Assembly: GCA_902777335.1 (NCBI GenBank)
Contig: CACYTF010000024.1
Coordinates: forward strand, 1 to 41,233
DNA length: 41,233 nt
Origin: an uncultured Eubacteriales bacterium
GTDB taxonomy: Bacteria > Bacillota > Clostridia > Christensenellales > Aristaeellaceae
Direction: 5' to 3'
Every line of letters starts with the position of its first letter. Positions within the stretch are counted from its first letter, which is position 1. The notes under the pieces were generated by a model that was not told the origin of the DNA, did not search any database, and saw only the letters and a program-made list of their open reading frames with translations. The translations under genes were made by a program, and so were the position numbers. This document shows, one piece after another, positions 33,813 through 41,233 of this stretch.

Positions 33813-35069
33813 TCAGCCGGCGATCTCCTTCTGCAGGTCGTCCAGCAGCGTCTTCACGTCGCCGCCGGTCAGCGCTTCCTGCTCGACCTTGATGACGCCC
33901 TGCTTGATGGCATCCCAGTTGTCCAGCGCGGTGGGATAGAACTGGCAGCTGTCCAGCACGTTCAGCCAGGCCTCGAAGGACGGGTCGGACTCGACCAGCG
34001 CCGCGACGGAGCTGTTGACGGCGGGCAGGAAGCCCTCCATGGACACCCAGCCGACGTAGTTCTCGGGGGCGTAGAAGAAGCTCAGGAACTTGCCGATGGC
34101 CTCGTTGCGGGCCGCCTGATCCGGATACGCGTCGTCCTTGAAGGCCATCACGCGGTCCATGACGCCGGTGGCGCCGGGCTTCGCGCCCTCGTTCACGGGC
34201 AGCGCGGCGGTGGCGAAGTTCACGTTGTAGTCCTTGTCCTTCAGGTAGCTGGGCAGCTGGTTCGGGGCGATGACCATCGCCAGCTTGCCCGCGCCGAACA
34301 TATCCTGCAGGTCATAGCGGGTCTGGGTGGCGGGGTTGGGGTTGGTGTAGCCCTTGTTGACCAGGCCGATGGCATACTCGATGGCCTCGACGTTCTTCTC
34401 GCTGTTCAGGGCCACGTTGCCGTCCGCGTCCACGAAGCCGCCGTCGTTGTTCCACACATAGTAGGAGAACGCGGCCTGGCCTTCGTCGGTGGTCATGTCG
34501 ATGCCCCAGGGATAGACCTCGCCGTTGTAGAAGTCCACGATGGCCTGGCAGACGTCTTCCAGCTCCGCCCAGGTGGTGGGGATCTCCACGCCGACCTCAT
34601 TGAGGATGTCGGTGTTCACGTACAGCGCGCGGGCGGAGGCCAGGTCCGGCACGGCCCACACGGTGCCGTCGATCACGGACTGCTCGATGAAGGACGGGAA
34701 GAAGTCGGCGAACAGCTCGTCGGGGCAGTAGTCCTTGACGGGCAGCAGCAGACCGTCCGCCGCGTAGTTGGCGAACACGTCGATGTTCAGGATGTCGGGG
34801 GCGTTGTTGTTCTGGATGCGGGTGGACACCTCGGTGTACACGTCGTTCCAGGAGACGACCTGCAGGTTCAGCTTGATGCCGGGGTTGGCTTCCTCGAACT
34901 TCGCGACGAAGTTCGTGCCGTCCATGCCGTCGCCCAGGAACCAGTTCTCGGTGTTCGGGCCGTACTGGCAGATGATGACGTCCAGCGTGATGCCGTCGCC
35001 CTCCGCGAACGCGGCGCAGCAGCCGAGCACCAGCAGCATGGCCAGGACCAGCGCAATCAGTTTCTTCAT
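33813..35069 (-). CDS. Family 1 extracellular sugar-binding protein
   Basis: This is a 418-residue binding protein of the importer encoded downstream on the same strand. The signal peptide (1-23) contains VLGCC, a plausible lipobox, so it is probably a lipoprotein. The mature part has the SBP_bac_1 pattern (VAKFEEANPGIKLNLQVVSW; DILNIDVFANYAADGLL; YVNTDILNEVGVEIPTTW). It is first in its operon, with AGGAGG before the ATG and a good promoter. The ligand is probably an oligosaccharide. Confidence 0.9.
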   Translation of the reverse strand: MKKLIALVLAMLLVLGCCAAFAEGDGITLDVIICQYGPNTENWFLGDGMDGTNFVAKFEEANPGIKLNLQVVSWNDVYTEVSTRIQNNNAPDILNIDVFANYAADGLLLPVKDYCPDELFADFFPSFIEQSVIDGTVWAVPDLASARALYVNTDILNEVGVEIPTTWAELEDVCQAIVDFYNGEVYPWGIDMTTDEGQAAFSYYVWNNDGGFVDADGNVALNSEKNVEAIEYAIGLVNKGYTNPNPATQTRYDLQDMFGAGKLAMVIAPNQLPSYLKDKDYNVNFATAALPVNEGAKPGATGVMDRVMAFKDDAYPDQAARNEAIGKFLSFFYAPENYVGWVSMEGFLPAVNSSVAALVESDPSFEAWLNVLDSCQFYPTALDNWDAIKQGVIKVEQEALTGGDVKTLLDDLQKEIAG

Positions 35070-35107
35070 GACATAAGACCTCCTGTTCTGATTTGGTAAC
35101 CTCGTAA

Positions 35108-35136
35108 ATTATAGCACAGGAAGCCGGATATGTAAA
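35108..35136 (-). promoter_or_regulatory. Promoter of the minus-strand sugar importer
   Basis: On the minus strand TTTACA (35136-35131), a 17-bp spacer and TATAAT (35113-35108) lie 38 bases before the binding-protein ATG. Confidence 0.8.
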
Positions 35137-35178
35137 GAAGGAATTAAAGGAGGGCGGCGGTCGTGGTTGATATTCCCC

Positions 35179-35207
35179 TTGCCTTTCTGCTTTTTCCATG
35201 CTACAAT
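35179..35207 (+). promoter_or_regulatory. Promoter of the Rpn-family gene
   Basis: TTGCCT (35179-35184), a 17-bp spacer and TACAAT (35202-35207) lie 24 bases before the ATG and diverge from the importer promoter. Confidence 0.6.
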
Positions 35208-35231
35208 AACGGTGAAGGGCAGGTGTCGCAG

Positions 35232-36128
35232 ATGGAACCTTTCCCAAGGCTTGAAGACCTCACGCTGATGGACGACTACATGTTCGGCACGGTGATGCAG
35301 GACCCGAAGCTGATCAAGCCGCTGATCGAGTTCATACTGGACATTCGAATCAAATCGGTGACCTACATCGAGCCCCAGCGGTCGATGAAGAGCGGCCTGA
35401 ACGCGAAGGGCGTGCGCCTGGACCTGTACGTGGAGGACGAGAACGGCGTCGTGTACAACGTCGAGGTACAGACCACGCGCCGCAGGTCCCTGCCCAAGCG
35501 GATGCGCTACTACCAAGCGGCCATCGACATGAACGTGCTGTCGCCGGGAGCGGAGTACGCGAAGCTGCGCCGGTCGTATATCATATTCATCTGCAACCAC
35601 GATCCCTACGACCTGGGGCGGTACGTCTATCACTTTGAAAACCGCTGCATCGAGCAGCCCGATCTGCCCTTTGGCGACGAGACCGTGAAGGTCATCGTGA
35701 ACACTCAGGGCACGGTGGGTGAGATCAGCGACGAACTGCGGGAAATCATCAAATATCTGGACGACGGCACAGTCAGCGGCGCATACAGCCGCGAGCTGGA
35801 GGACGCCGTGAACCAGGTCAAGACCAGCGAGGAGAGGAGGCATGAATACATGATCATGATGGTGCGCGAGCGGGAACTGATCGACCAGGGCATTGAGCAA
35901 GGCCGTCAGGAAGGCCGTCAGGAAGGCCTTGCCGAAGGCCGTCTGGAAGGTCGGGCGGAAGGCCGTCAGGAAGGCCTTGCCGAAGGCCGTATCAATGAGC
36001 GTATTGAAACCATCCGCAAGCTGATCCACAGCATGCATTTCACGCCGCAGGAGGCCATGTCCTGGCTTGATATTCCTCCCGAGGAGCAGGCGGCCTATCT
36101 CGACAGGCTCGAGAATGGAACGACGTAA
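35232..36128 (+). CDS. Rpn/PD-(D/E)XK nuclease-transposase family protein
   Basis: This is a 298-residue member of the Rpn / PD-(D/E)XK transposase family (PF12784). Characterised Rpn proteins are DNA endonucleases that raise recombination. The start of the family is clear (LTLMDDYMFGTVMQDP). The nuclease core is D64 in VRLDLYVEDE and E78-x-Q80 in YNVEVQTT, a D...ExQ variant. The C-terminal part (about 217-250) is a run of EGRQ/EGLA-type four-residue repeats predicted to be helical, encoded by near-identical DNA repeats. ATG 35232 was chosen because it follows AGGTG, lies after the promoter, and begins the family homology. Confidence 0.85.
   Translation: MEPFPRLEDLTLMDDYMFGTVMQDPKLIKPLIEFILDIRIKSVTYIEPQRSMKSGLNAKGVRLDLYVEDENGVVYNVEVQTTRRRSLPKRMRYYQAAIDMNVLSPGAEYAKLRRSYIIFICNHDPYDLGRYVYHFENRCIEQPDLPFGDETVKVIVNTQGTVGEISDELREIIKYLDDGTVSGAYSRELEDAVNQVKTSEERRHEYMIMMVRERELIDQGIEQGRQEGRQEGLAEGRLEGRAEGRQEGLAEGRINERIETIRKLIHSMHFTPQEAMSWLDIPPEEQAAYLDRLENGTT
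35893..35996 (+). repeat. Coding DNA repeats in the Rpn-family gene
   Basis: Units of about 12 bases (GAAGGCCGTCAG type) are repeated with a larger duplicated block of two units plus GAAGGCCTTGCC. They encode EGRQEGRQEGLAEGR-like sequence. The copy number could change by slippage in multiples of four residues without shifting the frame. Confidence 0.75.
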
Positions 36129-36139
36129 TGAGACGAAGT

Positions 36140-36202
36140 CAAACTCAAGAGGGCCGGCGCCCTGTGCGATTATCGCACAGGGCGCCGGCCCTCTTGAGTT
36201 TG
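36140..36202. terminator. Perfect 30-bp palindrome between convergent genes
   Basis: The arms 36140-36169 and 36173-36202 are perfectly complementary with a three-base centre. It lies 11 bases after the Rpn-family stop and 12 bases from the surface-protein stop, so it is probably a bidirectional terminator. Confidence 0.8.
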
Positions 36203-36214
36203 AATACAGCCTTG

Positions 36215-39049
36215 CTATTTCACCGTGATGGTGATGGAAGCCTTTTTGCCGTTCTGGGTGGTGACGGTGATCTTCGCCTTGCCGGCCTTCTTCGCCTTCA
36301 CCACGCCCTTCGACGACACCGTGGCCACCTTCTTGTTGCTGCTGGTCCAGGTCAGCGCGTACCGGGCGTCCTTCGGCGTCAGCGTCGTCTTCAGCGCAAG
36401 CGCCTTGCCCGCCTTCAGCGCGGCATTCTTGCCCTGGGTGATTTTGACGGTCTTCGGGGCCTTCGGATCGGTGGCCTTCACGGTCAATATCAGCGCCTTG
36501 CCGCTGGTCAGCTTCACGGTGATCTTCGCCTTGCCGGCCAGCTTCGCGGTCACCAGGCCCGCCTTCGACACGGTGGCCACGGCCTTGTTGCCCGAGCTGT
36601 AGGACTTGGCCTTCGCGCCGTCCAAAACGATCTGCAGCTTCTTGCCCGCCTTCAGGGTCTTGGAAGCGCTCTTCGTCAGCAGATAGCCGTTCTCAGGGAG
36701 CGCCAGCTTCGCAACCTCCGCCTGGGCAACCAGCACCTCGCCGCACACGGAGCAGTGGCTGCCCTCGGTCAAGCCGGTCTTGGTGTAGGTGGCGGCGACG
36801 GCGGGGTCGATCACCGGGGTGTGACCGGTAGCGGGCACGACCTCCTGCTTCACCAGCACTTCGTTGCACACCGAGCAGTGGCTGCCCGCGGTCTTGCCGG
36901 TTTCGGTGCAGGTGGGGGCGACGGCCGTGTCCGTCATTGGCGTATGACCCAGGGCGGCGACCGCCACATTGCCCGACAGTATCACGCCGCACACCGAGCA
37001 GTGGCTGCCCGCGGTCTTGCCGGGGGTAGTGCAGGTCGGTTCTACGGCTTCATCGACTACGGTCTTGTGCCCGGTCGCAGGAATGACATCCTGTTTCACG
37101 AGTATCTCGTTGCACACAGAACAGTGGCTGCCCGCGGTCTTGCCGGGCATGGTACAGGTGGGTTCTACGGCTTCATCGACCACGGTTTTGTGCCCGGTCG
37201 CAGGAACAACCTCCTGCTTCACCAGCACCTCGTTGCACACAGAGCAGTGGCTGCCCGCGGTCTTGCCGGGGGTAGTGCAGGTCGGTTCTACGGCTTCATC
37301 GACTACGGTCTTGTGCCCGGTCGCAGGAACGACCTCCTGCTTCACCAGTATCTCATTGCACACAGAGCAGTGGCTGCCCGCGGTCTTGCCGGGCGTGGTA
37401 CAGGTGGGTTCTATGGCTTCATCGACCACGGTCTTGTGCCCGGTCGCAGGAACGACCTCCTGCTTCACCAGTATCTCGTTGCATGCCGAGCAGTGACTGC
37501 CCTCGGTCAGGCCGGTCTTGACACAGGTCGGCTCGACAGCCTTGTCGGTTACAGCGATGTGATCGGTCTTGACCACATTGTAGTTACGCTCCTGCGCCCA
37601 GACGGTAGCCGGGGTATCGCACAGGGTGTGGAAGGTCGTCTCCTTGGGTACATCCCGGAAAGCCCAGTCAGCGATGTTGATGGAATCGCTGAGGATGGTG
37701 ACGTTCGTCAGGCCGTAGCACTTTTCAAATGCAGAATCTTCAATTTTCCCAACACTTTTTGGTAAGGAAATGTTTTCCAAGTTCTTGCATTCACGGAATG
37801 TAGCTTCCTTTATGATTCCTGTCTTGCTCGGAAGAATTACACTCTTCAGATTCGAGCACCCATCGAAAGCATATGACTCTATCGAACTCACATTATCAGG
37901 TATAACAATCTCTTGTAGTGCTTCACAGTTTTGAAAAGCATTATTTCGGATTTGACAGACACTACTTGGAATAATAATATCCGTAAGCTTAATACAATCA
38001 CGGAAACATGATTTTGGTATGATTGACAATTCATTTGGTAATACCACGCTAACCAGATTTGTGCATCCAGAAAAGGTTCCGCCGTTGATACTATCATCAG
38101 ATATGCTTTTTACACTGTTAGGAATGACTATGCTCTGCAGGGACTGACAGTCATAGAAAGCATACCAATCAATGAATGTTACGCTATTTGGAATACTAAC
38201 CTCTAATAATGATTTACACCCACGAAAAGCTTCACTTCCTATACTCTCTACGCCATTTGGTATGACTATTCTTTCCAGCGAACTGCACCCTGAGAAGGTG
38301 TCATGTTTTATCTCTTTGAGTTGATTGGATAGTGTTATTCTTTTGAGCCCTGAACAACTACCAAATACACCACCAAAGTATCCATCGTCTCCAATGGTTG
38401 TTACACTATTAGGAATCACGAGTTCTGATAAATTTCGACAGTATTCAAAAGCAGAACGATTAATAACCTCCAACCCTTCAGATAAGGAAACATTAGCCAG
38501 ATTATAACAGAAAATGAACGCTCCCTCACATATAGTATGAACACTTCCCGGTATTCTGACACTGAAAAGATTTTTACAATTACTGAATGCATTTTCACCT
38601 ATGCTCATAACACCGTTAGGAATAACAACACTTGTCAGATTTTCGCAATCTTTGAATGCTTCTTTTGCAATCGCCGTCACTCCGTCCGGAATCGTTACCG
38701 CGCCGCCGTTGCCCTTATACTCTACCAGCACGCCGTTGATGATCTCAAAATCATCCGATCCGGCCATGACCGCCGATTTTCCGGAAGCCTCGCCCCCTTG
38801 GACAAAATCGGCGTAAACCGTTTCCTCCGCTTCGACACCGATCCCGTCTTCGCTCAGCGTCAGCTCTCCGCTCTCTTCAGCGACAGGCTCCAGCGCTTCG
38901 GAGAATACTTCCGGCTCGCCGTCCGACATCTCCTCCGGTGCCATGACCGCGGCGACCTCTTCGTACTCGATCTCCAGTCCTTCCGCCAACGCACACAGCG
39001 GCAGCGCCAGCAAGCACAGACACATCAAAGCTGCCATCCATTTCTTCAT
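36215..39049 (-). CDS. Leucine-rich-repeat (BspA-like) surface protein with Cys/His repeats
   Basis: This is a 944-residue exported protein. The signal peptide is residues 1-22 (ending ALA). An acidic linker (about 23-90) is followed by BspA-type LRR_5 repeats (about 100-475; [21 protein letters not shown] and similar). Then come seven copies of a repeat of about 41 residues with conserved Cys, His and CxxC (about 497-780) and two Ig-like Big_2 domains at the end (about 790-944). No LPxTG is seen. BspA-like proteins act in adhesion and host contact. ATG 39049 fits the signal peptide, and an upstream GTG-type start would not. DNA for the LRR part is visibly more AT-rich than the rest. The promoter carries operator-like sites shared with the adjacent XRE gene. 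Confidence 0.88.
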   Translation of the reverse strand: MKKWMAALMCLCLLALPLCALAEGLEIEYEEVAAVMAPEEMSDGEPEVFSEALEPVAEESGELTLSEDGIGVEAEETVYADFVQGGEASGKSAVMAGSDDFEIINGVLVEYKGNGGAVTIPDGVTAIAKEAFKDCENLTSVVIPNGVMSIGENAFSNCKNLFSVRIPGSVHTICEGAFIFCYNLANVSLSEGLEVINRSAFEYCRNLSELVIPNSVTTIGDDGYFGGVFGSCSGLKRITLSNQLKEIKHDTFSGCSSLERIVIPNGVESIGSEAFRGCKSLLEVSIPNSVTFIDWYAFYDCQSLQSIVIPNSVKSISDDSINGGTFSGCTNLVSVVLPNELSIIPKSCFRDCIKLTDIIIPSSVCQIRNNAFQNCEALQEIVIPDNVSSIESYAFDGCSNLKSVILPSKTGIIKEATFRECKNLENISLPKSVGKIEDSAFEKCYGLTNVTILSDSINIADWAFRDVPKETTFHTLCDTPATVWAQERNYNVVKTDHIAVTDKAVEPTCVKTGLTEGSHCSACNEILVKQEVVPATGHKTVVDEAIEPTCTTPGKTAGSHCSVCNEILVKQEVVPATGHKTVVDEAVEPTCTTPGKTAGSHCSVCNEVLVKQEVVPATGHKTVVDEAVEPTCTMPGKTAGSHCSVCNEILVKQDVIPATGHKTVVDEAVEPTCTTPGKTAGSHCSVCGVILSGNVAVAALGHTPMTDTAVAPTCTETGKTAGSHCSVCNEVLVKQEVVPATGHTPVIDPAVAATYTKTGLTEGSHCSVCGEVLVAQAEVAKLALPENGYLLTKSASKTLKAGKKLQIVLDGAKAKSYSSGNKAVATVSKAGLVTAKLAGKAKITVKLTSGKALILTVKATDPKAPKTVKITQGKNAALKAGKALALKTTLTPKDARYALTWTSSNKKVATVSSKGVVKAKKAGKAKITVTTQNGKKASITITVK
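36706..37560 (-). repeat. Seven 123-bp coding tandem repeats
   Basis: Repeats of about 123 bases inside the surface-protein gene encode [20 protein letters not shown] plus [19 protein letters not shown]. The central four copies are nearly identical; the outer ones are diverged. High identity suggests recent expansion or exchange among copies. Confidence 0.85.
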
Positions 39050-39088
39050 GACAAGACCCTTCCTTCCAATAATCAATTCTTCAATCAA

Positions 39089-39139
39089 AGTATACACCAT
39101 ATCAGGTGTAAATGTCAATACGCCATATCAGGTGTAAAT
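39089..39139 (-). promoter_or_regulatory. Surface-protein promoter with twin operator-like sites
   Basis: On the minus strand TTGACA (39118-39113), an 18-bp spacer and TATACT (39094-39089). Two 17-base copies of CCATATCAGGTGTAAAT lie at 39097-39113 and 39123-39139, 26 bp apart. The first forms a palindrome TACACC-N6-GGTGTA that fills the promoter spacer. The second (ACGCC-N6-GGTGT) stands just upstream of the -35 box. They are likely binding sites for the XRE protein encoded 60 bases away. Confidence 0.75.
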
Positions 39140-39142
39140 ATA

Positions 39143-39170
39143 CTTTCCGTGTAACTCTATACACGGAAAG
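39143..39170 (+). promoter_or_regulatory. 10-bp inverted repeat before the XRE gene
   Basis: CTTTCCGTGT (39143-39152) and ACACGGAAAG (39161-39170) are perfectly complementary around eight bases and end 11 bases before the ATG. It could be an autoregulatory operator or an RNA hairpin that limits ribosome access, since the gene has only a weak ribosome site (GCAGGT). Confidence 0.55.
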
Positions 39171-39181
39171 CAGGTCATGAT

Positions 39182-39388
39182 ATGAAAGACTATTGGGTCA
39201 TACTGCGCGAGCTGCGGGAAGACCGGGATTTGAAGCAGGAGACCATCGCCCGGGTCCTGGGCACCACGCAGCAGGTCTATTCCCGTTATGAAAACGGGAT
39301 CAATGAAATGCCGATACGTCACCTGCGCACGCTGTGCGAATACTACGACGTCAGCGCGGACTACGTGCTGAGCCTGAAGCGCAGGTAG
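39182..39388 (+). CDS. Small XRE-family (Cro/CI-type) regulator
   Basis: This is a 68-residue protein that is almost entirely one HTH_3 domain: LRELREDRDLKQETIARVLG then TTQQVYSRYENGINEMP, ending with the usual YYDVSADYVLSL. It has no effector domain. It is divergent from the surface-protein gene and shares its control region, so it is the obvious candidate regulator of that gene and of itself. Confidence 0.88.
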   Translation: MKDYWVILRELREDRDLKQETIARVLGTTQQVYSRYENGINEMPIRHLRTLCEYYDVSADYVLSLKRR

Positions 39389-39410
39389 CGCATACGACGG
39401 CTGGACACAA

Positions 39411-39519
39411 AGGGGCCGTCTCGGAATGGGTATTGATGCATGAAGCATGTGTAGGGTCGGCCAATGGCCGCCCCTACGCATGCTTCACTTATCCAATACG
39501 CGTTTTGAGACAGCCCCCT
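39411..39519. repeat. MITE-like inverted repeat, GGCCGCCCCTAC core
   Basis: An imperfect inverted repeat of about 109 bp runs from AGGGGCCGTCTCGGAAT to TTTTGAGACAGCCCCCT. Its centre, GTAGGGTCGGCCAATGGCCG + CCCCTAC, is itself a palindrome. It has no coding capacity. The central motif is a common dispersed repeat in gut Clostridia, from general knowledge. Confidence 0.75.
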
Positions 39520-39597
39520 ATAAATGTGCTTTCCTTCGTTGCGTCCATCAACCACCATGTCCATGTCTGCTGCCTGCTCCCTGATCCTTTTCAGGCA

Positions 39598-39727
39598 GGG
39601 GACCGGATTGCCACGTCGCAGGCTCCTGCGTCGCCCGCTTCTCGCAATGACATCCCCGTTGGCCTATCGTCGTATGTCGTTGCGAGGCGGCCGAACACAG
39701 TGAGGCCAACGCGGCAATCCGTCTCCC
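39598..39727. repeat. MITE-like inverted repeat, GGATTGCC ends
   Basis: The outer arms GACCGGATTGCC and GGCAATCCGTC and the inner arms CTCGCAATGACAT and ATGTCGTTGCGAG give a long imperfect hairpin. A small extra stem (CGCAGG/CCTGCG) sits in the left half. Similar ATTGCCACG...CTCGCAATGACA repeats are widespread in gut Firmicutes. Confidence 0.75.
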
Positions 39728-39738
39728 GGCATCCTTCT

Positions 39739-39800
39739 GCTCCTAACTCCTCACGCCTCACTCCCAACTCCACTCTCCACTCTTCACTCTCCACTCTTCA
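39739..39800 (-). repeat. Tandem CTCCACTCTTCACT-type repeat at a gene end
   Basis: Short direct repeats (TCCACTCTTCACTCTCCACTC type) run into the 3' end of the SpoIIE-like gene and encode its last residues (KSGE) and stop. It is a low-complexity repeat, like the GGAATGA cluster at 19532. No gene is present in 39389-39783. Confidence 0.7.
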
Positions 39801-41233
39801 CCCTCAAACACACCGCCGTCATGTCGTCCCGATGCCCTCCCGCGGCCCTTCCGGCGGCGTCCAGGGCGCGGCGGGCCAGGTCGCGCATGTCTGGCGGGGG
39901 GTTGAGCAGCAGCGCCTCCAGGGCCGCGTCGCCGGCGGCGTCCATCACGCCGTCCGAGGCCATCAGCAGCACGTCGCCGGGCTGCAGGCGGAGCCGGTAG
40001 CCCCCGGGCTTCACCGTATCGAGTATCCCCAGCGGCAGGCGGCCGCCCTCCACGCGGCGCACGGCGCCGTCCCGGGCGATCAGCGTGCAGCAGGCGGCCA
40101 GCTTCGTAAAGCGCGCCACGCCGGCGGTCAGGTCCATGACCAGCATGTCCACCGTGGCGAACATCTCCTCGCCGCCCCGGTTCAGAAGCAGCGCGTTCAC
40201 GGTGTCGATGGCCAGGCCCGCCGGCGCGCCGGCCTTCAGGAACCGGCCGATCAGCCGTACCGCCGTGGCGCTCTCCCGGGCCGCGCCGTCGCCGCTGCCC
40301 ATGCCGTCGCAGATCAGCGCAAGCAGCCGCCCGCCCGCCATCCGGCACACCAGGTGGCTGTCGCCGCAGGGCGCGCCGGCCTCCCGGGACGCGCACAGCA
40401 CGCCGGTCTCCACCCGCAGCCGGGGCCGCCGCTCAAACCGCGCCTCGCCCTCCGAAAGCCCGGCCACCGCGTAGTGCCTTCCAAAGACCTGCTCCAGCCG
40501 GACGGCGGCGCGGCGAGCCAGCGCCGGCGTCCAACAGCCGCGGGCCAGCGCGGCGACGATCTGCGCCTCCCCGCCGCCCAGCGCCATCACCGAATCCACC
40601 GCGATGCCCGACTGCGCCAGCGCCGCCGCGGCCCGGGCCGCCTGCCGCCGGCGCAGCTTCATGGGCCCGGCCTGGCGCTGTGCCAAGCCTTCGATCAACC
40701 GCCGCGCCTGCTCGAACTGCCGCGCGACCAGCTTGTTCTCCGAACCCCGCCTCAGCTCCGCCCGGCGGGCGGTGGCGAAGTCCTCCAGCGGCTCCTGCAG
40801 GCGCTCGGGGATCAGCCGCCCCCGGCGGCAGCGCCGGGCCAGCTCCGGCGGCCCCTCCCCCTCGAACAGGGGCGCCTCCCCGGACTGGGCCACCGCCCGG
40901 GCGATCAGGTCGCACAGCAGCCGCGCGCCGCCGTCCCTGCCGCCGTCCCAGCACTGGGCGTAGCCGCCGCAGCCCGCGCACAGCGCGTCCCGCAGCTTCT
41001 GGATCAGCGCCTGCTCGTCGGGCAGCTTCACCGGCGCGCGGTAGCCCTCCGCCAGGTCGCCGAAGGCCGCGCCCAGCGCGTACAGCCGCCGGGCGGCGTC
41101 CCGCTGCAGCCGGTCCGCCAAAAGCTGCGGGTCGCAGGGGTCCGGGTCGGGGCGCGCCAGATTCGCCGCGGCCCGGGCCCAGCGCTCGGGCAGCGCGACG
41201 ACCGCCAGGCCCGCCGCGCCCGCGCCCACCAGC
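39784..41233 (-). CDS. spoIIE: Stage II sporulation protein E (SpoIIE), 3' part
   Basis: The C-terminal 480 or so residues of a SpoIIE-like PP2C phosphatase; the N-terminal membrane part lies beyond the window edge. The visible start is the end of a transmembrane stretch (AGAAGLAVVALP). The central region has the family's Cys cluster (LCAGCGGYAQCW). The phosphatase domain begins at GDSHLV and contains LICDGMGSGDGA, DMLVMDL, DVLLMASDGV and the final metal-site stretch HRDDMTAV. In known spore formers SpoIIE dephosphorylates SpoIIAA and activates sigma-F in the forespore. Its presence suggests an endospore-forming lineage. The C-terminal tail is derived from a repeat. Confidence 0.9.
   Translation of the reverse strand, partial: LVGAGAAGLAVVALPERWARAAANLARPDPDPCDPQLLADRLQRDAARRLYALGAAFGDLAEGYRAPVKLPDEQALIQKLRDALCAGCGGYAQCWDGGRDGGARLLCDLIARAVAQSGEAPLFEGEGPPELARRCRRGRLIPERLQEPLEDFATARRAELRRGSENKLVARQFEQARRLIEGLAQRQAGPMKLRRRQAARAAAALAQSGIAVDSVMALGGGEAQIVAALARGCWTPALARRAAVRLEQVFGRHYAVAGLSEGEARFERRPRLRVETGVLCASREAGAPCGDSHLVCRMAGGRLLALICDGMGSGDGAARESATAVRLIGRFLKAGAPAGLAIDTVNALLLNRGGEEMFATVDMLVMDLTAGVARFTKLAACCTLIARDGAVRRVEGGRLPLGILDTVKPGGYRLRLQPGDVLLMASDGVMDAAGDAALEALLLNPPPDMRDLARRALDAAGRAAGGHRDDMTAVCLRVKSGE

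Noticed and set aside
36706..37560. CRISPR-like regular repeats
   Set aside because: The units are 123 bp, in frame, coding and contiguous without unique spacers. No cas genes are near.
36128..37765. Long plus-strand open frame of 545 codons rich in His, Arg and Gly repeats
   Set aside because: It is antisense to the repeat part of the surface-protein gene. Its repeats mirror that gene's 123-bp units, and it has no ribosome site or known domain.
1..41233. tRNA or rRNA genes, classical riboswitches, replication origin
   Set aside because: I looked for them in the gaps between genes and saw no convincing cloverleaf, rRNA segment, riboswitch core or DnaA-box cluster. A covariance-model search would settle this.

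Overview
The window looks like a chromosomal piece from a high-GC, anaerobic, gut-type Clostridia (Bacillota) lineage. The supports are Gram-positive style solute-binding proteins, GGAGG ribosome sites throughout, sigma-A type promoters with 17-bp spacers, YesM/YesN-like two-component proteins, and a SpoIIE-type sporulation phosphatase cut by the right edge. The species is not identifiable from the sequence alone. Most genes are strongly GC-rich at third positions. Several patches are clearly more AT-rich and look accessory: about 1-500, 10000-11600, 24900-25560, 28600-30960 and 37700-38700.

Layout. (1) 507-5378: a complete purine-nucleoside-type ABC importer (BmpA-like binding protein, NupO-like double ATPase, two permeases). 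It ends in a large hairpin facing an acyl-ACP thioesterase. (2) 6356-9822: a second importer (LplB/LplC-type permeases plus a DUF3502-type binding protein). (3) 9848-13842: an accessory island with a frameshifted DUF1016/YhcG nuclease gene and a 5'-truncated InlB/Flg_new repeat surface protein, bounded on both sides by a terminator plus a 114-bp palindromic repeat. (4) 13850-16821: a MacB/FtsX-type ABC system on the minus strand with a consensus promoter and repeated operator-like sites. (5) 17141-28464: a carbohydrate phosphorolysis locus: GH94 phosphorylase, phosphohexomutase, sensor kinase, solute-binding protein, AraC-type response regulator, a Doc/Fic toxin-antitoxin pair, GH130 phosphorylase and a second phosphohexomutase. 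(6) 28520-31185: a REP-associated tyrosine transposase (RAYT) flanked by its REP palindromes, then a small ABC exporter and more REP copies. (7) 31245-35069: a third sugar importer on the minus strand, one of whose permeases has an unusual 260-residue N-terminal extension. (8) 35232-39388: an Rpn/PD-(D/E)XK protein, a large leucine-rich-repeat surface protein and a small XRE regulator with matching operators. (9) 39411-39800: a stack of non-coding repeats next to the SpoIIE fragment.

How it fits together. Three importers bring in nucleosides and oligosaccharides. The GH94 and GH130 enzymes split disaccharides with phosphate, and each is paired with a phosphohexomutase that would feed the sugar-1-phosphate into glycolysis without spending ATP. 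The kinase/binding protein/regulator set is a likely sensor for these sugars.

The most distinctive signal is the repeat system. Fifteen copies of a REP unit (core GGGGACAGGTTCC between TGAGTCA and TGACTCA) lie between 9.9 and 31.2 kb, and the only RAYT gene sits among them. REP sequence supplies the RAYT gene's -35 box and its stop codon. Other REP copies lie at gene ends, at a truncated gene start and beside a leftover gene fragment, so this system appears to have shaped the local gene content.
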